Positions 55,825-64,000 of a stretch of DNA of 64,000 bases are shown here, one piece after another. How positions within the stretch are numbered: position 1 is the first letter of the stretch; each line of letters starts with the position of its first letter. A program made the translations under genes and the position numbers. Below the pieces are notes generated by a model. The model did not search any database and was not told where the DNA came from. It saw only the letters and a program-made list of their open reading frames with translations. Origin of the DNA: Actinostola sp. cb2023 (taxonomy: Eukaryota; Cnidaria; Anthozoa; Actiniaria; Actinostolidae); the NCBI GenBank assembly GCA_033675265.1, contig JAUJYZ010000838.1, positions 291,588 to 355,587 of the forward strand, given 5' to 3'.

Positions 55825-57594
55825 CAAATTAGGATTGTTTTCCAAAATGTCATCTCTGTTGAGAGATGTTAGCCTGTTATCCTCCTGTTCGAAGACAGAA
55901 GTGAAATCTTCAAGGGAGATTCCATGCCTTGACAGCCCTCCCCTAAGGTCTTCAGAGGGAGCCTTCTTGTAAAAAACTTTCAACTTCTTAACACACTTGA
56001 AGGCACCCAGACCATCCCTCGACAGCTCCTCCATGCACTGCCGAACAAATTGTGCACTTGGTCGGCTTCGAGACGAAAAGCTGGTGTACACTCTTCTTGC
56101 AGTGGTAAACTGCCCCTTGATTTGGAGAATTATTCTCTTCACGTCCTCACCACTGACACCCACCTTGACAACAGGATCACTTGGTTGTAATAGGCAACAC
56201 TATGAAAATAATGACGACATTAAATGTTTACACAAGTTTCAAGTGTTTCTTTTCTTTCCTGGGTTAATATTAAATTAATAACAATTTTAATTATTATTCA
56301 ATAATTGTTAAAACAATAATATGAATGTTGGATTTGTTTTGCGTTTTGATTATACGTTGGGTTTCAGCCTACATGCATGTACTTCAAAAGTAATCTAATT
56401 ATTTTAAAGACCTTTATAGATTTATAGACCAGTTCCACTTTGAGACAAATGTATTTGAGCAAAATATATACTTACAGCTTCAGATATGCCCTTGTAGGTC
56501 TCCAGTACCTCCAACAAACTGACTGCCATGTTGAGGGTATTGAGGTCAATTGATCTCGAAGTAGGGCCAGTCTGGTGGTTCAAAGACATCTTGAGTCTAT
56601 TGTACAAAACGTGCATGTTCAGTGCAATTCTCAGAACTTGACTGTTACGTTTGGAATTCAGGCATTTCCCTTCACTTTGGCCAGAACTAGAACCTTGTGA
56701 TGCCGATGGTGTGATGTTCTCCTGTGGCTTTGCAAATTTGAAGAAAGCATCGCGGGCACTTGCGCTCAGGGAATACTTTATTTGCTCGTCGTTGTTGTGC
56801 TCTGTGAATATGTTTTCAAAGACACCATTTAGTGATTTCAACGGAAGATCTTCCAACTGTTCGCAGAGTGCCGGCAGTTCTTCCAAGTCCCTTTCAACTC
56901 TCTTCTGGTACATCAAAAGTATTCTCTCCGCCATGCCATTCTCTGCATTTATTATTCTAGGCCACGCTTTCTCCAAGAATTGCTTTGGCGTTGTGAAGGC
57001 CAATAGTGACATACTCGCAGAGGTGACACCGGTTCTTTTACCTTTATTTCCTTTGAGTACGTACCAGCAGTCACCGTCAAAGCATTTACACAGTCTCTCC
57101 ATTGTCAACTCGACCTGAGAGGACTTGGATGGATACGAGATTTTTGTAAGGAAGGAGTGGGCTTCGTCCAAGCAAAGAATTGGCACCGTAACTCCAGAGA
57201 CGAAGTGGTTAAAAAGGCCACTTGTTGATGTTACATCCATCACAATACTGGCGTCTATCTTTCTTTCGAGGTGCTCGACGATCGGGTTTATGCATCCAAG
57301 ATGGCATGCAGGAGACTTTCCCGAACCAGAAGGGGCAACGGCAATTATGAAAAGGTTACCCCTTTCTTCATATGTACTGAATACTTTCAGTGTCGTTTTT
57401 CCAATCAATGCACTGGTGGATGTTAGTGCACTGAGAAGGAGCAGTTCCCGCGTCGTTCCGTGGCTTGCTGAATATACACCAAACCATTCCTTTGTCATTT
57501 CTGGAACTACATCATCGAATGGAAAGATGACTTCTCCTAGTCTGTGTTGGACATCATTTAAGGACCGAATCTCACATTCGCCACTCATTGTCAA
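55825..57594 (-). CDS. P-loop ATPase of the transposon (DUF3987-like)
   Basis: Two exons: 57594 to about 56477 (donor GAAGCT|GTAAGTA) and about 56200-55825 (acceptor TTTTCATAG). The first begins MTMSGECEIRSLND. Walker A is APSGSGKS (residues 87-94) and Walker B ILCLDEAH (139-146); the following SHG/LAFTTPKQFLEKAW region resembles bacterial and phage DUF3987 helicase-primase-associated ATPases. The second exon adds a winged-helix-like basic domain (DVKRIILQIKGQFTTARRVY). No lesion was seen. It is convergent with the transposase and inside the same TIRs, so I infer it assists transposition (strand separation or target handling). Exon joints were read by eye. Confidence 0.65.
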
Positions 57595-57736
57595 ACAATT
57601 TGGTAAGCTATAAACAAGTCAAGAGGATATGTACATTTTTGTATAACAACAAGAGCAAAGCGAGTAGAATCCGCGGGAAAGTGGGGCAAAGCCGCTGATC
57701 ACTAATAAAAAATCCACCGGAAGCCCAATGTCGGAT

Positions 57737-57800
57737 CGAATTATACCGAATGCATTCACGACGAATTATACCGAATTGATCACGAATTATACCGAATTCA
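57737..57800 (+). repeat. CGAATTATACCGAAT repeats near the right end
   Basis: Three copies at about 57737, 57761 and 57784, between the ATPase start and the minisatellite. One inverted copy (TTCGGTATAATTCGTG, about 48404-48419) occupies the mirrored position at the left end. Candidate transposase-binding sites (inference). Confidence 0.6.
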
Positions 57801-57804
57801 CGAC

Positions 57805-58208
57805 GAGTATAGTACCAGAAGAACCACGAGAACCAGGAGAACCAGGAGAGAACCCAGAACCACGAGAACCAGAAGAACCACGAGAACTACGAGAACCCAG
57901 TAGAACCACGAGAACCAGAAGAACCACGAGAACCAGAAGAACCAGAGAACCACGAGAACCCAGTAGAACTAGTAGAACCACGAGAACCACGAGAACTACG
58001 AGAACCACGAGAACCCAGTAGAACTAGTAGAACTACGAGAACCAGAAGAACCACGAGAACTACGAGAACCCAGTAGAACCACGAGAACTACGAGAACCAC
58101 GAGAACCCAGTAGAACTAGTAGAACTACGAGAACCAGAAGAACCACGAGAACTACGAGAACCACGAGAACCCAGTAGAACTACGAGAACCAGAAGAACCA
58201 CGAGAACC
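57805..58208 (+). repeat. GAACCACGA minisatellite, right subterminal
   Basis: The 9-base words GAACCACGA, GAACCAGAA, GAACTACGA and GAACCCAGT are the reverse complement of the left array. A higher-order unit of 87-90 bases containing AGTAGAACTAGTAGAACTAC repeats several times. Open frames here are artefacts. Confidence 0.92.
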
Positions 58209-58345
58209 TCATGTACGACCGGCGTTGCGTCAATGCGGGAGACAAGGAACACTTTTATTTTATTTAAGCATTAATCAGTTTAATAAAACGAAAAATTGCC
58301 TGAACGTCATGACGTCAGCTGTGCTTATTACACCGGAGATCAGCC

Positions 58346-58353
58346 CCATAAGA
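58346..58353 (+). repeat. Target-site duplication, right copy
   Basis: CCATAAGA directly after the transposon's terminal GCC; identical to 47726-47733. Confidence 0.9.
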
Positions 58354-58706
58354 GGAGAACCCGCAGTTTTGAAGTTCCTTCTCCAATTTCTCCAATGGAT
58401 GAAACACAAGGAGATCCTCCTGAAATCACGCCATTCACCTATAGTAACCCAGCATTTGAAGATAGTTCCAAGTTGGATATGTCTTCATCACACGTGTTGG
58501 CGGAAATAAACCGTAATAGGAGGGCACGCAGTTTTCAAGTTTTTTCACTTTCCACAAAAACTGATGGAATTGAAAATCTCCATAAAACTACGTCATTGAC
58601 TGACAGTCCATCGTTTGAAGGATATTCGGTGGATATGTCTCAGTCAAGTCCAGGCCCCAAAAGAAGAACTCAGAGTTTGCAATTTCGTTTTCGTTTTTAC
58701 CCATGA
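58354..58706 (+). CDS. SLC16-like transporter tail, part after insertion
   Basis: Continues the tail interrupted at 47733. Removing the transposon and one CCATAAGA restores the frame. It contains a second tail repeat (RRTRSFEVPSPISPMDE ... TPFTYSNPAFEDSSKLDMS) and a weaker third (RRARSFQVFSLSTKTD ... SLTDSPSFEGYSVDMS), ending RRTQSLQF before the stop at 58704-58706. That stop lies in the end of a palindromic MITE, so the original C-terminus may have been longer. In the present allele this segment is cut off from the transporter unless the element is spliced out. Confidence 0.65.
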
Positions 58707-59178
58707 ATTTGATATTTGGACATAAAATGACAATTGGGGAAGTTAACATTTCAAGCTGGGGTATGGGGTAACGGTTTTCATTCATTCCAAAAATCGTTTG
58801 ATGTGCAATTGTCATGTATTATGTGCTTGACAAGACTGCGTTTGGAATGGATGTCCTTTGTTTTGTTTTCACAAGAAAAATGAAAATATGCAAATACTTG
58901 ACTTGGTCACGTGACCTCTTTTGCTAATTAATTCGTTTGCAAGAAAAGAAAGTCATCCATTCCAAACGCAGTCTTGTCAAGCACGTTGTACGTGACAAGT
59001 TCACATCAAACGATTTTTGGAATGAATGAAAACCGTCACCCCAATTCCAAATTCCTATTTTCCTCATCTTGAGGTCACGTGACCACCGAAAGTCAAAAAT
59101 TTTAGGCTTACAATGTTAACTTCCCCAGATATCACTTTATGTCCAACCATCAAATTCATCGGTAAAAACTGGAATGAG
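58689..59178. mobile_element. 490-bp foldback MITE at the gene end
   Basis: Arms TTTTTACCCATGAATTTGAT (58691) through GGGGAAGTTAACATT and inverted at 59112-59172. Inner paired blocks include ATTCATTCCAAAAATCGTTT (58779 against 59015), TTGACAAGACTGCGTTTGG (58829 against 58962) and two GGTCACGTGACC palindromes. Confidence 0.85.
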
Positions 59179-59196
59179 ATATTTGGAAAATGAAGA

Positions 59197-59659
59197 TACC
59201 GTAAACTGCCACTTATAAGTCCCCCCCCCCCCCCCCCCCGTTTATTAGCCTCCCCCGGTTATAGGCCCATATACTTTCAAGCAGAAAATAAATGCCGGTT
59301 ATAGCCCTCCCGGATATAAGCCCCCCTCTACGTTTCCTTGTTTCCTTAATATTAACATTTTCACAGAACACGGTATAACTTCAAACTGAAAATTAGGACA
59401 GGTTGCGGAACAAGTTACAGTTTTGAATTTTGTTCCAAATATTGAAATTATTATGAGTTTATTATCAATTTTAAATAAAGACCAGTAGATTGAAAACGTA
59501 TTTTGATACTGCTATACCGTCTCAACTTATCTTATCAGCTTACTTCGAAACGTTTTTTTATTCCGGTTATAAGCCCTCCTGGATTTAAGCCCCCCCCCCC
59601 CCCCCCCCCCCGTTTATAAGCCCACCCAAAAACCCTTACGAACTTGCAGTTTACGATAG
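59197..59659. mobile_element. MITE with poly-C tracts
   Basis: Ends TACCGTAAACTGCCACTTAT at 59197 and, inverted, TATCGTAAACTGCAAGTTCG at 59657. Interior TTATAAGCCCCCC/CGGTTATAGCC words and two C-runs (59221-59240, 59590-59612). Same style as 25747-26195. Confidence 0.8.
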
Positions 59660-59690
59660 TTAAGACCTCCCTTTTCTACCTTGCTATTAA

Positions 59691-60397
59691 AGGGGCAGTG
59701 TCAAGCCATATGACCGCGTAAGCCTGGGTACGAAGAAGCGAAAAATAATAAAAGTCCACCGTGGACTTTTATTATTATCGATGTTTTCAATCCGTTTCCA
59801 TCGACCTTAATCATGTTTGTTCAAGCGTCTAATGGATCACTAGTAATAATTCAAAGCATGTTCTTCATTTTCAACAATTCCTAGTGGGGATTATTTCATC
59901 TTAGAACTGACTTTGAAGCCGTTGAAAAAAGTGTCGAACAGCCGTTGAGAGGCAGGCCGCCATCATCCTCGAGTGAAGAAAACCGAATTGTAAACCGGCA
60001 ATTCTGGTCGATTGCGAAGGAATCTTGATCATCAATCGTAGGTGCAGTACTGTTCATGACTTTTGAAGAGAAAAACTCACGTAGAACTACTTGTAAACCC
60101 GGTGAGCTTCCCACCATCTACTTATGTGTTGGGCTTCCTGTGTTTTATTTGATCGGCCGTTGGAAAATGATATCGCCGTGAATTCACATCTAGAATTCAG
60201 TCCTTTTGATATGTTGAAGTTCTAAAATTGCATTCTAAATAAAGATTAGTATCTACATGAGTCCTGTATGTCATTTATTTAGCGATTAGAACGGTTTTAG
60301 GGGGGTTTTGTAACTCGCTGCCGGGCAAGGTAGGCTTCTCAACCGAGTGTTATTGTTTTGATTTTAATGCGCATGCGTGAGGCTTGACACTGCCCCT
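59691..60397. mobile_element. 707-bp MITE with TTAA duplication
   Basis: A 17-bp perfect TIR (AGGGGCAGTGTCAAGCC at 59691, inverted at 60381-60397) flanked by TTAA at 59687-59690 and 60398-60401, as for Kolobok or piggyBac. A single related end (TTAAAGGGGCAATGTCACGG) is at 18864. The minus-strand open frame 59896-60117 has no recognisable domain. Confidence 0.88.
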
Positions 60398-60436
60398 TTA
60401 AAGCCTTAACATGCTTGAGATCGCCTTCGGCTCGTG

Positions 60437-60758
60437 ACTATACAGCTAATTCAGAAAACGTTGTCGGCGATCGACTTCAAGCCTACGCGACTAGACCGAA
60501 AAGGAGTATGGGTAAAAATAAACGAGTCTATAAATACACTATCAAAAAGGAACGTCTCTCACGGAATATGAATCATATCTGCTTCTGTTTCCTTGTTTTT
60601 AAACGCGTAGGCATACATTTACAGATTCACCTGCCATTTATTGTCACCAAATACGAAAAGCATGCAAGTGAATCATCCTATCTACCCATACTCCCTTTCG
60701 ATCTAGTCGTGTAGGCTTGAAGTCGATCACCGACAACGTTTTCTGAATTAGCTGTATC
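60437..60758. mobile_element. 322-bp palindromic MITE
   Basis: Arms of about 75 bases: ATACAGCTAATTCAGAAAAC (60439), then GTTGTCGGCGATCGACTTCA, inverted at 60682-60757. A short open frame inside is not conserved in any way I can see. Confidence 0.85.
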
Positions 60759-60929
60759 TCATACAACAAGGCCGCTCATATTGTATCTATTACTACTAAT
60801 ACTAAAGCCTTTCTTTTACGAGGTAAAATGCATAATAATATATGTAAATCTATCGGCTATGGCGATTTTCATGATGGCGTCATATAATATGAGTGCCAGA
60901 ATGCTTTGCCCATTTTATTTGTAAAGTTT

Positions 60930-61000
60930 ATAGACCGAGAGACCGTGTTTTATCGGCATATAAAGATTTTTAGAGCCGATAAAACGCGGTCTCGAGTTCT
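60930..61000. repeat. Hairpin GAGACCGTGTTTTATCGGC
   Basis: GAGACCGTGTTTTATCGGC at 60938 pairs with GCCGATAAAACGCGGTCTC at 60974-60992 around a 17-base loop. Similar wording occurs at 20300-20370, so it is probably a dispersed repeat. Confidence 0.7.
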
Positions 61001-61525
61001 ATAAACGACTTCTAGAACCCTACATTCATTTAACATTATATTTAATAATTTCCGATAATACTGTAGTCCCTTTTCGCGTTCACAGATCCCGTTGTAAAAC
61101 AGACGAATTTTGGGGTTAGCCTCGAGTCGGTGTAAATTATTCACAAATATCAACAAGAACATGAAAAATGTTGACATGAAACAATAGAAACATTTTTTGA
61201 ATTGCACGGGCTTTTTTCTGAAGTAAATGCGTCTTTTGTCAAGGTCGACAGCGGTCATCTCTAAGCAACGCGAAACTGGAGTATTTTGGGATACTCGTTG
61301 ATCAATCAAAATTGAAATTGTATAATTCACAATAAAATTGATCGTTCTTTAATGCGCATAAAGTGCCGAGTATCGTTCCAGCGGGTCCAGTATCGTGCCA
61401 CTTCTAAGAAGTGTATTGTTTGGAGAAAGTTCAGAAATTTAGAGACATAAGACAGTACGTTGGAAACAAAGTTCTGTCTATTTTTCCACACTTTCGCCTT
61501 GATAAATGATGACATATTTTTGACA
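61001..61525. other. Spacer, no recognised gene
   Basis: Two minus-strand open frames (61330-60950 and 61515-61327) have no recognisable domain and low-complexity, hydrophobic composition. I do not call them genes. Confidence 0.35.
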
Positions 61526-61528
61526 TGT

Positions 61529-61639
61529 TTAATGGTTCTTCAATTCAACCACGGCCGAAAAAATCATAAAACTGCGTTCCTACATAGCATACGATCGATC
61601 TAGACATTCTGATTTTATTTTTATTATTATTATTATTAA

Positions 61640-61693
<54 letters not shown>

Positions 61694-61962
61694 CGATCGA
61701 TCTAGACATTCTGATTTTATTATTATTATATTTAATAAAATTGTTTAATTTTGAGTCTTTGAAATATTTACTTTCAAGAGGTGTTATGTGAACTCCTAGT
61801 CAACAAATGCGACTCGGTCGAGCTTCATGCAGTACTAGTCAGTACTTCTTGATCTAGAATAATAAATACGTTCTGTGATAAAAAGACAAGCAAGGAAACT
61901 AATGGTTCTTAAATACAATCACGGCCGATAAAATCATAAAACTGCGTTCCTACATAGCATAT
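61529..61962 (+). repeat. Duplicated segment flanking a TTA microsatellite
   Basis: AATGGTTCTTCAATTCAACC ... TTCCTACATAGCATA occurs at 61530-61589 and again at 61904-61961. Between them a second word (CGATCGATCTAGACATTCTG) is duplicated at 61591 and 61694 on either side of (TTA)n 61617-61692. Confidence 0.8.
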
Positions 61963-62139
61963 ACAAATATGAGAACGATTCATCTTTATTAGCGTTCGTT
62001 CAAGCTAAAAAACTAAAGCCGACTAATATAGATAATATAGTTCTTTAGCGCCGATTGTAACGCAATACGATTATTTGAATTGATTATTTAGTTGATTAGT
62101 AACTAGGCGTAATTTGAATCATGTACATAATACACATCT

Positions 62140-62236
62140 AAGGGGCACGGCCCACTTTTCGCTACCCGTATTATCGCGACAACACTAAGTCAACGCTGAA
62201 TTTCTTCCTTCAATCAACCCGTAGTAAAACCAAAGT
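62140..62236 (+). promoter_or_regulatory. Possible 5' non-coding exon of SLC16-like gene
   Basis: GC-richer segment ending AAAACCAAAG|TAAGTGATCC, a plausible donor, 560 bases before the acceptor of the next exon. No TATA box is obvious. Assignment is by position and splice-site quality only. Confidence 0.3.
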
Positions 62237-62801
62237 AAGTGATCCTTATTGTATTGCATTGAATATTTGAGCAATAATCGCTGTATGTATTGAATTTGTA
62301 AATTGTTCAATTTTCTGATCGCATACCTTAATCGTTATTTACGTAACAATTATATGTAACCAGCCACTCATTAACAAGCATCAATAACAACCATATTGCT
62401 ACCGCTATTACAATTTCTACAATGAACGCTACTACCATTGCTACTGCAACATCATAATTCAGTTGTGTTCGAATTGGTTTCTTGCTATCCTGTGATCTGG
62501 ACTGTCTGCATGGCTGTTTGGCGACCCCTGACACCGATAACATATTCTATTGCATTTCAAACTCAACCCAAAGGCCACTCTTCTTCGGCCTTCAATGAAG
62601 TCAAGAGTAAGTAGAATCTAGACCAGAAAATGTATTCTCTCCTCGAACAAATCCCGGGAACAAATGAAGTCGTTTGAATGGCCGTTTGTACAAGAAGTGA
62701 TATCTCAGAATAAACACACCATAATTTGCATGGACAATGTCGCGTTATATGTTTGACCATGGTTTGACAGGTCGCTTTAATTGTTGTTGTTTTCCCCCCC
62801 A

Positions 62802-63067
62802 GACAATTTGGAATGGAACGTTGCGATGTAGGCAACTGTTTGGTTTGGAAGTAGCCGTACGTCACGACAAAGGAAACGGCTGCGAAGCAGACTACAAAAT
62901 GCCTTGCTGCAAGTCGTCTTGTGTTAGGAAACCAGACAGTGCCTGGTCATGGTTGGTGTGTGGTGTTGGGACGCTTGTCTTCACCGTCATCCATTGCATA
63001 CCATGGACTTATGCTGTGTTCATGCCTGTACTTATGGATCAATTTGAAACGTCAATTGAGAAGCTAG
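62802..63067 (+). CDS. SLC16-like transporter, first coding exon
   Basis: Follows the acceptor TTGTTGTTTTCCCCCCAG and ends at the donor GAAGCTAG|GTATAA (phase 1). ATG 62899 gives MPCCKSSCVRKPDSAWSWLV then CGVGTLVFTVIHCIPWTYAVF. The PDSAWSW motif matches the conserved P-D-G-G-W-G-W start of monocarboxylate transporters, followed by TM1 and the F-x-P-x-L-x-x-F element. The N-terminal Cys cluster could be palmitoylated. This is probably a tandem paralogue of the gene interrupted at 47734, or the start of a related one; the rest lies beyond the window. Confidence 0.7.
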
Positions 63068-64000
63068 GTATAAAAGAAATCTTATTTATATCGTATTTTT
63101 TACAACAAGTAGTTGTAGCGTTGTTACAGATTAATCATTAACAATTGATATAAGGTATAAAAGAGATCTTATATTTTTCACAACAAGTAGTGGTAGCTTT
63201 GTCACAGATTAATCATTCTAAACCAGAAATAAAGCAGATGTCCTGCCTGATCGGTCTAGACCACCAACACAATATAGGTCGTTTATATATCTTCGCGAGC
63301 AACCCTAAATGATACCTTGATGACTAAAAAAGAGAGACCAACCTCCGCCCCAACGCTCCAAAAAGGTGTCGGAGCGCCAAATTCAAACATAAATCTAAAA
63401 TGTAAATCAAGCTTTAGACAATTTCCAAATTACTCCAACTTTTGTCAGGTGGCATTAATTATAGCTTGAAATGTTTCCACTGTAGAAGTTTTACGGCGAT
63501 TTTTATCGTGTGCAAGTTGACGTAATAAGCCGAAAGGGTCATATGGCCTACGGCTCGTGTTTCTCCCTACACTTATTTCGTGCTCTCGTCACTTCGTGCG
63601 CGCATTATTACTAAACGGAGCACGGTTGAAACTGTTCTATTTGTTAAATTGATTGTAGAAATGACGTCATAAAATGTTCAAATCTTTGCAGTGAAACAAC
63701 TCGCAGCGCTCGTCGTTGTTCTGTTCATAATAACGGTGGTCGCTTAAACACACTAAGCTGCTAACCCCTAAAATGTAGCATCCCTGCCACTTTTATGCGG
63801 GAGTCCCTTCCCCAGGGAATTGATGTTCCCCGCTCGGGCCATACTGTGAGAGGTAAAGAATAAGACGAATTTTGTATCTATGTATTATGTATAATTATTA
63901 TTTAGGGATCCTAACAGTGTGTTATACACACTGAAAAGACAACCCTGTTTAAATAAAGGATATTCATTCAAGAGTTCCAGACTTCCAGTACGAGCGCAAT
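63068..64000. other. Intron / spacer, no further exon recognised
   Basis: AT-rich sequence with a short direct repeat of the exon-flanking text (TTTACAACAAGTAGTTGTAG at 63098 and TTCACAACAAGTAGTGGTAG at 63177). 63530-63600 resembles 16750-16820. 63770-63850 is GC-richer without an open frame that I trust. Confidence 0.4.

Larger units (their letters stand above)
47734..58345. mobile_element. 10.6-kb DNA transposon, 36-bp TIR, 8-bp TSD
   Basis: A perfect 36-base TIR (47734-47769 and 58310-58345, starting GGCTGATCTCCGGTGTAATA) is flanked by an 8-bp duplication CCATAAGA. Inside each end lies a mirrored minisatellite of GGTTCTCGT/GGTTCTTCT words, then short copies of CGAATTATACCGAAT. It carries a + strand DDE-like transposase with OTU and CXC domains (48509-51648) and a - strand P-loop ATPase gene (55825-57594), with 4 kb of nested repeats between. 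Duplications of 8 bp occur in hAT, P and Zisupton-type superfamilies; I cannot assign this one. It sits in the last exon of an SLC16-like gene. The transposase has two frameshifts, so this copy is likely non-autonomous now. Confidence 0.9.

Noticed and set aside
62328..62543. Minus-strand ORF with a hydrophobic segment (VAMVVAFIVEIVIAVAIWLLL)
   Set aside because: Lies in the probable first intron of the SLC16-like gene on the opposite strand, no splice or promoter context, composition from GCT/ACC-type repeats.

Overview
The window is AT-rich animal nuclear DNA. Protein-coding exons carry GT/AG introns, spacers are crowded with palindromic MITEs, and there are Polinton/Maverick, Ty3/gypsy and several classes of DNA-transposon genes. 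I infer a marine invertebrate, most likely a cnidarian (anthozoan), from the transposon types, the Polinton gene set, a tRNA-derived SINE and a TTAGGG-like repeat. This is family-level recognition, not a database result. The only convincing host genes are two SLC16 (monocarboxylate transporter)-like loci on the + strand: the last exon of one (47443-47733, continuing at 58354-58706) and the first coding exon of another (62899-63067).

Layout. About 0.88-15.6 kb is a decayed Polinton (endogenous adintovirus-like element): accessory ORFs, integrase plus chromodomain, penton-like protein, pVI/pX-like protein, major capsid and protease on +; three or four small genes, the packaging ATPase and a protein-primed PolB on -. 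Several genes are broken by point lesions. PolB is also split by a 4.1-kb foldback element (about 9030-13110) with long near-identical arms and a mirrored 17-bp minisatellite core. 15.6-17.5 kb holds two arrays built on a TTAGGG-like palindrome. 17.7-20.9 kb is a multi-exon, frameshifted transposase-like gene on - (DUF7869-like). 21-25 kb is MITE-rich spacer.

24.98-32.97 kb is a divergent two-gene module: a 3-exon 213-aa gene (-) and a 6-exon 1060-aa Tnp2/DUF4218-like transposase (+). Both join in frame across all introns, so this is the best candidate here for an intact element. 35.1-35.9 kb is a GC-rich island with an intronless GRF zinc-finger gene and a strong TATA/CCAAT promoter, abutting a 5'-truncated gypsy element (pol, chromodomain, env-like ORF, 3' LTR to about 44.96 kb) that is itself interrupted by two non-autonomous insertions.

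45.1-46.9 kb holds a palindrome and a roughly 60-bp minisatellite whose units each contain a hairpin. 47734-58345 is a 10.6-kb DNA transposon with a perfect 36-bp TIR and an 8-bp target duplication, sitting inside the last exon of the first SLC16-like gene. It carries a DDE-type transposase fused to an OTU peptidase-like domain and a CXC domain, a separate P-loop ATPase gene (DUF3987-like), and mirrored GGTTCTCGT-type minisatellites just inside each end. I regard this as the most novel system in the window. The remaining right part (58.7-62 kb) is a run of foldback MITEs before the second SLC16-like gene.
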